64,000 bases of DNA from contig QEUP01000017.1 of the NCBI GenBank assembly GCA_003577145.1, positions 1 to 64,000 of the forward strand. The letters are read 5' to 3'. This document shows positions 37,088 through 44,583 of this stretch, piece after piece. The notes beneath the pieces were generated by a model. That model saw only the letters and a list, made by a program, of their open reading frames with translations. It ran no database searches and had not been told where the DNA came from. The position numbers and the translations under genes were made by a program. This DNA is from Acidobacteriota bacterium. GTDB lineage: Bacteria > Actinomycetota > Acidimicrobiia > Acidimicrobiales > Microtrichaceae. Within the stretch, counting starts at the first letter, position 1, and each line of letters opens with the position of its first letter.

Positions 37088-37129
37088 TTCCCGACCTCGA
37101 TGGAGGCATACCCACCATGTTGGCGCGGG

Positions 37130-39955
37130 TCACCGCCCGACGCGTTCAACCCCGTCCGCAGAGCTGCCGGCCGGCTGTGCCCCCTCAGCCGCCTCCCGGT
37201 CAACAACGGACCCCTTCTTCGCCGCTGTCTTCTTCTTCGCCGCGCCCTTCTTCTTGGCCGCGCCCTTCTTCTTGGCCGCGCCCTTCTTCTTGGCCGCGCC
37301 CTTCTTCTTCGCCGCCTTCTTCTTCGCCACCGCCTTCTTCTTCGCCGCCGCCTTCTTCTTGGTGGTCGGGCCCTTGTCGCGACGCATCTGCAGCAGTTCG
37401 GCGGCCCGTTCTATCGTCATGTGCTCCACCGAATCGGTCTTGCGCAGCGAGGCGTTGACCTCGCCGTCGGTCACATAGGGACCGAATCGTCCGTCCTTGA
37501 GCACGATCGGTTTCTCCGAGACCGGGTCGGTACCGATTTCCCTCAGCACCGGCTGCTCGCGCTGACCACGTCGCCGCTTCGGCTCCGCCAGGAGCCGCAG
37601 GCATTCATCGAGTGTGATGGTGAAGAGTTGCTGCTCGTCCTCCAGGCTCCGGGTTTCGGCGCCCTTCTTGAGATAGGGGCCGTACCTGCCGTTCTGAACA
37701 GCGATCTCCTGTCCATCAGCAGGATCGGCTCCCACCACCCGGGGAAGGCTGAGCAGGCGAACGGCCTCGTCGAGAGAAACCTGCTCGAGGCTCATATCGG
37801 CGAGCAACGACGCCGTCTTGGGCTTGAGGCCTGTCTCGTCGTCATGCTCACCCATCTGCACATACGGACCGTAACGACCGGCCCGGGCATAGACCATCAG
37901 GCCGGACTCAGGATGTAGGCCCAGCTCGCGATCACCGCTCGGCGCCTCGATCAGCTCCACTGCCCTGTCCACGTTCAGCTCGTCGGGCGGAAGGTCCTCC
38001 GGGATGCTTGCGGTCTCCTCACCCCGCTGGAGATACGGACCGTACCGACCGACCCGGGCGACCACCTCGTTGCCCTCCGCGTCAGTGCCGATGGGTATGG
38101 AGTTCACGTCCCGGGCGTCGATCTCACCCAGGCGTTCATTGACCATCTCATGCAACCCGGGCGTGCCGTCCCCACCGCTGGGAATCGCGCCGAAGTAGAA
38201 GCGGGACAGCCAGGGAATCGACTCCTCGTCGCCGCTGGCAATCTCGTCGAGATCGTCTTCCATCCGCGCGGTGAAGGCGTAGTCGACGAGGTCCGGGAAG
38301 TGTCGTTCGAGCAAGGTGACCACGGCGAAGGCGGTGAAGGACGGCACCAGTGCCGACCCTCGCTTCCACACGTAACCACGGTCGATGATGGTGGAGATGA
38401 TCGACGCATACGTGGACGGTCGGCCGACACCGAGGTCCTCGAGCCTCCTCACCAACGAGGCCTCGGTGAACCGCGCCGGGGGCTGGGTCTCATGTGACTT
38501 GGCCTCCAGGCTCAGCGCTGTCAGGCCGTCACCCTCGCCCATGAGCGGGAGGATGTGCTCCTGATCCTCGAGATCGGCCTCGGGATCGTCGGAGCCTTCC
38601 ACATATGCACGCAGGAATCCGGGGAAGAGGATGGTCTTGCCGCTCGCGGCGAACACCACCTGTCGGCGGTCACCGGCTGTTGCACCCAAGCGAACGAGAA
38701 TGCTCTCTCCTCGCGCGTCGGTCATCTGCGAGGCCACGGTCCTCTTCCAGATCAGCTCGTAGAGCTTGTACTCGTCGGCCGCCAACTCGGCCTTCACGTC
38801 CTCGGGGCCGCGGAAGTGGTCACCGGCCGGCCGAATTGCCTCATGAGCCTCCTGCGCGTTCTTGACCTTCTTGGTGTACTGGCGTGGTCCACTGGGCAGG
38901 TACTCGGGACCGAAGCGTTCCCGTATCTCGATTCTGGCCGCGCCCAGAGCGGTGTCGGACAACGTCGTGCTGTCGGTACGCATGTAGGTGATGTAGCCAC
39001 GCTCATAGAGCCGTTGGGCAACCGACATGGTCATCGCCGAGGAGAGCCGGAGCTTGCGACCGGCCTCGACCTGGAGGGTGGAGGTCATGAACGGAGGGTA
39101 CGGCCGCCGGGTGTAGGGCTTACGCTCCACCGATCGGACTTGGTAGCGGGCTCGATCGAGTTGCTCGATCAACTCGGTCGCGCCCGCTTCGTCCAGCAGC
39201 GCCACGTCGTCGCGGGTGAGGGTTCCCAGCGCGTCGAAATCCTTCCCCGTCGCGACTCGAACTCCATCGACCTCCACCAGTGTCGCCGGGAAAGGTGTCC
39301 GGTCGGCCCCGTCCGCAGCCAGCGCGAAGACGCCTTCGAGGTCCCACCAGCCGACGGGGCAGAACCGCATGCGTTCGCGCTCGCGTTCGACGACTATCCG
39401 CGTCGCAACGCTTTGAACCCGGCCGGCCGACAGTTGGGGTCGCACCTTCTTCCACAGCACCGGCGAAACCTCGTATCCGTAGAGCCGGTCGAGGATCCGC
39501 CTGGCTTCTTGCGCGTCTACGAGGCGCCGGTCGATCTCGCGCGGGTTGTCGATCGCATGCTGTATCGCTTCCGGGGTGATCTCGTGGAACACCATGCGGC
39601 GCACCGGGACGTTGGGGCTGAGCACCTCGATCAGGTGCCAGGCGATGGCTTCGCCCTCACGGTCCTCGTCGGTGGCGAGATACAACTCGCTGGCATCCGC
39701 GAGGAGCCGCTTCAGTGTGCGGACCTGCTCCTTCTTCTCGGACGCAACCACATAGAGCGGCTTGAAGTCGTTCTCGGTGTCCACGCCGAGCCGGGCCCAG
39801 GGCTCCCCCTTGTAGGCCTTGGGCACGTCGGCGGCCGAGCGCGGCAGGTCACGGATGTGGCCGATGGAGGACTCGACCACGTACCCGTCACCGAGATAGC
39901 CCGCGATGGTGCGGGCCTTGGCCGGTGATTCGACGATGACCAACGGGCTAGCCAC
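37130..39955 (-). CDS. topA: DNA topoisomerase I
   Basis: This type IA topoisomerase relaxes negative supercoils. The TOPRIM domain at the N-terminus has VIVESPAKARTIAGYLG and DEDREGEAIAWH; the active-site Tyr lies in RGYITYMRTDSTTL. The C-terminal half contains four GRYGPYxQ-type topoisomerase repeats instead of zinc fingers. A tail of about 55 residues is built of KKKG/AAKKK repeats, five consecutive units nearly identical at DNA level, and would bind DNA like the mycobacterial basic tail. The 941 residues are normal for actinobacteria. Confidence 0.97.
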   Translation of the reverse strand: MASPLVIVESPAKARTIAGYLGDGYVVESSIGHIRDLPRSAADVPKAYKGEPWARLGVDTENDFKPLYVVASEKKEQVRTLKRLLADASELYLATDEDREGEAIAWHLIEVLSPNVPVRRMVFHEITPEAIQHAIDNPREIDRRLVDAQEARRILDRLYGYEVSPVLWKKVRPQLSAGRVQSVATRIVVERERERMRFCPVGWWDLEGVFALAADGADRTPFPATLVEVDGVRVATGKDFDALGTLTRDDVALLDEAGATELIEQLDRARYQVRSVERKPYTRRPYPPFMTSTLQVEAGRKLRLSSAMTMSVAQRLYERGYITYMRTDSTTLSDTALGAARIEIRERFGPEYLPSGPRQYTKKVKNAQEAHEAIRPAGDHFRGPEDVKAELAADEYKLYELIWKRTVASQMTDARGESILVRLGATAGDRRQVVFAASGKTILFPGFLRAYVEGSDDPEADLEDQEHILPLMGEGDGLTALSLEAKSHETQPPARFTEASLVRRLEDLGVGRPSTYASIISTIIDRGYVWKRGSALVPSFTAFAVVTLLERHFPDLVDYAFTARMEDDLDEIASGDEESIPWLSRFYFGAIPSGGDGTPGLHEMVNERLGEIDARDVNSIPIGTDAEGNEVVARVGRYGPYLQRGEETASIPEDLPPDELNVDRAVELIEAPSGDRELGLHPESGLMVYARAGRYGPYVQMGEHDDETGLKPKTASLLADMSLEQVSLDEAVRLLSLPRVVGADPADGQEIAVQNGRYGPYLKKGAETRSLEDEQQLFTITLDECLRLLAEPKRRRGQREQPVLREIGTDPVSEKPIVLKDGRFGPYVTDGEVNASLRKTDSVEHMTIERAAELLQMRRDKGPTTKKKAAAKKKAVAKKKAAKKKGAAKKKGAAKKKGAAKKKGAAKKKTAAKKGSVVDREAAEGAQPAGSSADGVERVGR

Positions 39956-40060
39956 GCGAGATAGATAAAGAGGTCGGATTCGCCTGTGTCAAACAACCCT
40001 GTGGTCGGCAGCACCACCCGCAGACTTGATGAACCGTAGTCCTGAGACCACGCAAAGTGG

Positions 40061-42046
40061 CTAGTAACCGCTGTCATACGGGCCGGTGGGTTCCGGCCCG
40101 CTGGGGATGTCGATGCAATTCCCGGTGTCCACGGTCACCGCGTGCCCCGCGTCGGCAACGAGCGAACAGATCTGTGTCGCCCCGAAGTTGTTGGCGTCAT
40201 CAACGGTGTACCCGTCGAAGGGATGACCGTCTTCTTCGCCCCACAAGATCCACTCACCCGGACAGCAGCCACCGGTGCCGGCGTTGACGAAATCTCCGTT
40301 GACTGCGGTCGGGAAGAAGAAGTGGACGTGTTCAGAGGCTTTGTCGGCGCTGAAACCGGTCGTCTCCCAGTCCACCAGCAAAGTCCCATCGGCATCGACC
40401 TCGATCCCGGTGATGCACGCCGTCTTGTCGCCTCCGGGGCACGGCGTGGGCGTCGGGCCCGACGCCGCAGTGGTGGTGGACTCGCTGGTCGTCGTGGTGT
40501 CAACGGAGGTGTCGGGGCTGGTGTCCTCGCTCTGGCCGGCTCCGGTGGCGGCCGGCTCGGCGGTGTCGTCACCGCCGCCACCTCCCAGTGCGAGGAAGAC
40601 GATGACGACCGCGGCTACGACGACCGCGGCGCCCGCTCCGATGAGCCACGGCGCCTTGGAGCCTCCGTTCCCGCTCGGTGCCTCGGGCTCGACATAATCG
40701 GGCCCCACGGGTGGCATGGCCGGTTGGGCCGGCACCGCCGGTTCGGGAGCAACTGGGGCACCCCGGGGTTCCGCTACCTCGACTCCATCCGGTGGGCCTG
40801 CCGCCGCAGCTACCGGCTCGGGTGTCTCTGCTCCGGGCGAGGCGGAGTCAGCAGCAGGGGCTGTGTCGCCGCCACCGGCAAGAGCGGCACCGACAGCGAC
40901 GCCCGACGCACCGGCCGGCCCGGGCGCCCCGTCGATCTCGACGTGCTCGACCGTGGCGGCGGTCTCCTCTTTGCCCAGCATCCCACCGTCGCGGGCCGCA
41001 CGGATGGCGGCACCCAGGGGGATGGCGTGCTTGGGATGGGCATCCACGGCAACCGGCCGCCCCAACTCCGCGCTGACGAGTTGGGAGACCAGCGGTATGC
41101 GAGATGATCCACCCACGAGCAGAACAGCCGAGACGTCCTCCGGCTCGATGCCCGCCGAGCGCAGCGCGCGGCGCAGCGCGTCGATGCTGTCGGACAACGA
41201 CGGCCTGATCATCGTCTCGAACTCGGTACGGGTGAGGCGCACCTCGGTTTGAAGGTTGGGCAACAGGACCGGGATGGACGTGTCGGTATCGGTAGAGAGT
41301 GCTTCTTTGGCGTCGATGCAGTCCTGCTTCAGCCGGGAGACAGCGGCGATCGTTGCTGGGTCCTCGGTGTCGAGATCCTCGATGGAACCCCCCAGGGCCC
41401 GCTGGACGTGAGCGAAGACAGCAGCATCGAAGTCGATCCCCCCCAATCGCTCGATCCCTTCGGGTTGGCCCATCACCTCCCACCCGTCGCTGGTCTTGCG
41501 CAACACCGCCGCGTCGAACGTGCCGCCTCCGAGGTCGTAGACGGCGACCACTGCACCCACGTCGACCCGTTCCTGGGAGGCATAGTGGATGGCGGCGGCC
41601 TCGGGCTCGGTCAACAGAGTCACCTCACCCAAGTCGGCCATCCGGACTGCCTGCCGGAGCAGGTCGATCTTGAATGCACCCCAGTTGGCCGGATGCGAGA
41701 TGGCGATCTGGGAGGGCGGGCCTCCTTCGCGTTCGGCAACGGCCTCCGCGATCCAATGCAGGAGCTTGGCCATCAGCGCCTCGGCCGAATAGGGGGTGCC
41801 GCCGACGAAGACCGGGGTGGTGTCGCCAACTCGGCGCTTGAACTCCCGTGCTACCCGATCGGGTTCGGTCATTGCCCGCCGATTTGCCGCTTCTCCGGTG
41901 AGGATCGCCTCGTCCTCCCGCAAGAAGACCACCGACGGCACCGAGGCGGCTCGGTTGCCGAGTGACGCTATCTCGGCGCGGCCGTCACGGAAGACCGCGG
42001 CAGCGCTGTAGGTGGTTCCCAGATCGATGCCCAGCGCGTAGCTCAC
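40061..42046 (-). CDS. Membrane-anchored Hsp70-like ATPase with Cys-rich extracellular domain
   Basis: Residues 1-370 form a complete actin/Hsp70 nucleotide-binding domain: DLGTTYS at 8-14, DLGGGTFD at 171-178 and LLVGGSSRIP. The substrate-binding domain of DnaK is absent. An Ala/Pro linker, a transmembrane helix at about 462-487 and a Thr/Ser-rich stalk lead to an exported C-terminal domain of about 130 residues with some seven Cys (TPCPGGDKTACITGI, GGCCPGEWILWG, ATQICSLV, GNCIDIP). The GTG at 42046 follows GGAGGAACA. It is divergent from the IniB-type genes and shares their boxed intergenic region. Transmission of an ATP-dependent signal or force across the membrane is inferred. Confidence 0.82.
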   Translation of the reverse strand: MSYALGIDLGTTYSAAAVFRDGRAEIASLGNRAASVPSVVFLREDEAILTGEAANRRAMTEPDRVAREFKRRVGDTTPVFVGGTPYSAEALMAKLLHWIAEAVAEREGGPPSQIAISHPANWGAFKIDLLRQAVRMADLGEVTLLTEPEAAAIHYASQERVDVGAVVAVYDLGGGTFDAAVLRKTSDGWEVMGQPEGIERLGGIDFDAAVFAHVQRALGGSIEDLDTEDPATIAAVSRLKQDCIDAKEALSTDTDTSIPVLLPNLQTEVRLTRTEFETMIRPSLSDSIDALRRALRSAGIEPEDVSAVLLVGGSSRIPLVSQLVSAELGRPVAVDAHPKHAIPLGAAIRAARDGGMLGKEETAATVEHVEIDGAPGPAGASGVAVGAALAGGGDTAPAADSASPGAETPEPVAAAAGPPDGVEVAEPRGAPVAPEPAVPAQPAMPPVGPDYVEPEAPSGNGGSKAPWLIGAGAAVVVAAVVIVFLALGGGGGDDTAEPAATGAGQSEDTSPDTSVDTTTTSESTTTAASGPTPTPCPGGDKTACITGIEVDADGTLLVDWETTGFSADKASEHVHFFFPTAVNGDFVNAGTGGCCPGEWILWGEEDGHPFDGYTVDDANNFGATQICSLVADAGHAVTVDTGNCIDIPSGPEPTGPYDSGY

Positions 42047-42177
42047 TGTTCCTCCGGCTCTCGGTGTTCGAGGAGGCGGGACGCCATGAGGAGCCTCCCA
42101 CCTCAGTGGATCTGCGAAGTCGTGACCGGCGGAAAGCCTACCCACCGCGAACAGGAGAGGATGCGCGGAGCGGGAAA

Positions 42178-42209
42178 GATCCCCTACTACCAGGCGCGCG
42201 ATCCCCTAC
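42178..42209 (+). promoter_or_regulatory. Pair of GATCCCCTAC boxes, 22-base period (upstream of first IniB-type gene)
   Basis: GATCCCCTAC occurs at 42178-42187 and 42200-42209, identical and in the same orientation, exactly 22 bases apart (two helical turns). The same kind of pair precedes the second IniB-type gene. The reverse complement has the core GGGGAT, also the core of MalT boxes, and a MalT-like regulator is encoded at 47980-50577. They lie 110 bases before the ATG at 42319 and 132 bases before the divergent Hsp70-like gene. The remaining intergenic DNA (42047-42318) has no gene. Confidence 0.6.
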
Positions 42210-42318
42210 CGCACTACAGCGGGATAGGGTCGTTCCCCGATGGCGTCGGTTGTTGCGTTTCATACCGTGAGACGCAGCCACCTCGGCAGTTGTTCCCCCG
42301 TTGTTCCCGCATTGAACC

Positions 42319-43041
42319 ATGGCCCAGACCAAGTCACTCCTCGAGCTCTTGAGCGACCTGGCCGCTGACCCGGTCGAACAGGCCTCCTACAACCAGGATC
42401 CCGCCAGCTACCTCGACAACCACGGTTTCGGCGATGTCACCGGTCAAGAGATCGCCGAAGCCATGAGCCTCGTCGCCGAGACGCTACCGCCTTCGGCTGC
42501 GGCCGGGATCAGGCCGCTGAGCGTCACCGAGGGAGACGACGGCATCGAATCAGCAGTACGCCAACTCGACCATCTGGTGGACACCGCTGGTCCGAGCCGC
42601 GACGTGTTCGTCTCTGACCCGGCCTCCACCGTCGACTCCACACCTGACGAGCTCGATCCCGGGCACGATTCGGTGTTCGGCGCAGGAACCCCGACGGGAC
42701 CAGCCGGCACCGACGCCCGCCTGCCGGTCGAAGCCGCTGACATCGCCGGATTCGGAGAGGGAAGTGCTGCCGACGGCGATGCCAGCACGGACGCCGGCGT
42801 CGACGAAGGCCTGTCGCTCCCGATCGACCCGGCAGGCTCACAAGAACCGGCCGATCCGCTCGAACCGTCCGCGCTGGACCCGCTTGTCGCCCAATCACCC
42901 TCGGTCACGCCTGTGGACGGGGCCGACGCCCCCATCCCCGCTGGACATGATGAAGGTGCCGACGATCTCGATGGCGATGGGCTCGGCGACGCAGACCCGC
43001 AGGACTTCACCGACACCGATCTCGACGCCGGCTTCTTCTGA
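42319..43041 (+). CDS. IniB N-terminal domain protein (first paralogue)
   Basis: The first 55 residues have the IniB-type N-terminal module: SLLELLSDLAADPVEQASYN, then QDPASYLDNHGFGDVTGQEI. A second conserved segment, GIESAVRQLDHLVDT, follows at about 75-90. The rest (to 240) is acidic and Pro/Ala/Asp-rich, without a signal peptide or membrane helix, and ends in DADPQDFTDTDLDAGFF. In mycobacteria IniB precedes the dynamin-like IniA and IniC, as the paralogue does here. The function of IniB is unknown. A good Shine-Dalgarno is lacking, so the mRNA may have a short or no leader. Confidence 0.75.
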   Translation: MAQTKSLLELLSDLAADPVEQASYNQDPASYLDNHGFGDVTGQEIAEAMSLVAETLPPSAAAGIRPLSVTEGDDGIESAVRQLDHLVDTAGPSRDVFVSDPASTVDSTPDELDPGHDSVFGAGTPTGPAGTDARLPVEAADIAGFGEGSAADGDASTDAGVDEGLSLPIDPAGSQEPADPLEPSALDPLVAQSPSVTPVDGADAPIPAGHDEGADDLDGDGLGDADPQDFTDTDLDAGFF

Positions 43042-43373
43042 GAGCTCTCCAGTTCGGCGACGAACCTGCCGACAGGGCTAGAGCTGCGCAGATGGGCGAC
43101 GGCCACCGTGCCCCGCCTGCGGCCCAACCGATCAAAGGAGGCCATGGTTGACCGCTCCTGGTGAACTATTGACACCAGGCACCACATTGTGCGGTCCCAT
43201 ACCCCCATATCCCCTACGGAGTAGCCTCATATCCCCCTACAGGACTTCCGGGGATTTCGGGTTGATCCCCGATTACCCCGGCGTCAAGCGGGCGTAGCGT
43301 TTGCTGCGAGCCACTCGGCTGGAGAGATCGGGCGGCTCGGACGGACTGAGACCCCAAGGAGAAACCACCATCA
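43042..43373 (+). other. Intergenic leader between the two IniB-type genes
   Basis: This 332-base gap holds a perfect AAAGGAGG at 43134-43141, with an ATG two bases later opening a six-codon frame (MVDRSW, 43144-43164). It also holds a TTGACA at 43169-43174, the ATCCCCTAC box pair at 43206-43240, and further C-rich words (GATCCCCGATTACCCC at about 43264). It must contain the promoter of the second IniB-type gene. The mini-frame may be a leader peptide, but the 2-base spacing is poor for translation. Confidence 0.4.
43206..43240 (+). promoter_or_regulatory. Pair of CATATCCCC(C)TAC boxes, 22-base period (upstream of second IniB-type gene)
   Basis: CATATCCCCTAC at 43206-43217 and CATATCCCCCTAC at 43228-43240 start exactly 22 bases apart, in the same orientation as the pair at 42178-42209. 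They lie 134 bases before the ATG at 43374. Repeating both the motif and the spacing in two promoters argues for binding of one regulator. Confidence 0.65.
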
Positions 43374-44446
43374 TGAGCTTGCTCGAACTCATCAAGAAAC
43401 TGCTCGGCGACGACGACGCCCGCGCGGCCTTCGTCGACGATCCCGAGGGCTACCTCGCATCCCAGGGCATGGACGACCTCTCCGGCGAGGATGTCGCCGA
43501 GGCCGTACCGCTGGTCTGCGACTCCCTCGACGACCAGGCGATGGTTCACGCCCTGTCGGCCTACAGCAGCGCCGGAAACGGCGGCGGTGCACAGGTTGCA
43601 TCGTCCACCGCGGTCGCTCCTCCCCCTCCGCCACCTGCTGACTCCTTCGAGTCGGCAGTGCAGCAACTGCAGTACATCACCCAGGTCACCAACCAGACCT
43701 ACGTCAATGACAACGACACCTACATCGACGACCACAGCACCAACGTCGACAACAGCACCAACATCAACCAGGACTTCGGTGACAACGCCGACGTCGACAT
43801 CGACATCGACAACGATACCAACATCGCCTCCGGCGACGAGGCCATCGCCATCGGCGGCGACGTCGATGACTCGGCCGTCAACACCGGCGACGGTGCCGTT
43901 GTGGCCGGCGACGACCTCTACAACCAGGGCGGCGCCATCGTGACCGGCGACGACAACACGGTCGTGACCGGCGACGACAACCTCGTGGGCGACGGCAACA
44001 TCGTCGACAGCAACGCTGTCGTGGGCGACGGCAACACCACCGACTTCGGCTCTGGTGATGCGGTCAGCGCCGGCGACGGCGGGGTTGCGATCAACGACAG
44101 CGACCTCGACATGGACAACAGCAGCCTCACCGGTGATGTCAACGTCGACCAGTCGGTCAACGACAGCTACAACACCGACACCGATGTCAGCATCGACGAC
44201 AGCTTCAACACCGACAACAGCATCAACGACAGCTACAACACCGACACCGACATCGACACCGACATCGACACCGACGTCAGCATCGACGACAGCTTCAACG
44301 AGGACAACGACTACATCGACGCCGACGTCGGGGTGGTCGTCGACCCTGCTCCTCCGGCTCCTCCGGCTCCTCCGGCTCCCGAGCCGCCAGGCGACTTCAA
44401 CGATCCCATCGCCGAACCTGCCGACGACTTCGACCCCGGGATGTAG
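43374..44446 (+). CDS. IniB-like protein with Asp/Asn/Thr-rich repeat domain
   Basis: Residues 1-50 are the IniB module (SLLELIKKLLGDDDARAAFV, then DDPEGYLASQGMDDLSGEDV), and residues 95-110 repeat the second motif (FESAVQQLQYITQV). From about 110 to 325 the protein consists of short imperfect repeats rich in Asp, Asn, Thr, Ser and Gly (GDDNTVVTGDDN, NDSYNTDTD, DIDTDIDTD, SIDDSFN), with few aromatic residues and no Cys. They suggest a beta-solenoid or an extended Ca-binding chain. An APPAPPAP tail ends it. AAGGAG precedes the ATG at 43374. A terminator follows before the GTPase genes. Confidence 0.8.
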
Positions 44447-44470
44447 GGGTAGGCTTCAACCACCTGAACA

Positions 44471-44500
44471 ACAGACCCGGGGCCTCGGCCCCGGGTCTGT
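44471..44500 (+). terminator. Strong hairpin between the IniB-like and IniA-like genes
   Basis: A perfect 14-bp stem ACAGACCCGGGGCC / GGCCCCGGGTCTGT lies 25 bases after the IniB-like stop. There is no T-run after it. It could terminate most transcripts, making the repeat protein far more abundant than the GTPases 84 bases downstream. Confidence 0.65.
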
Positions 44501-44583
44501 CGCGTCCCGGGGCCACCAAGGGGTCGGGCCAGGGCCAACCAGGCCTGGAAGGTTGCTACCCTGCGGACCGAAGGAGGGGCTCG

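Noticed and set aside
36906-37918. Plus-strand frames rich in FFAA and RALLLG repeats
   Set aside because: They are the complement of the Lys-rich topA tail and not a membrane protein gene.
38555-39928. 457-codon plus-strand frame inside topA
   Set aside because: It is antisense to the TOPRIM and core domains of topA and is explained by codon bias.
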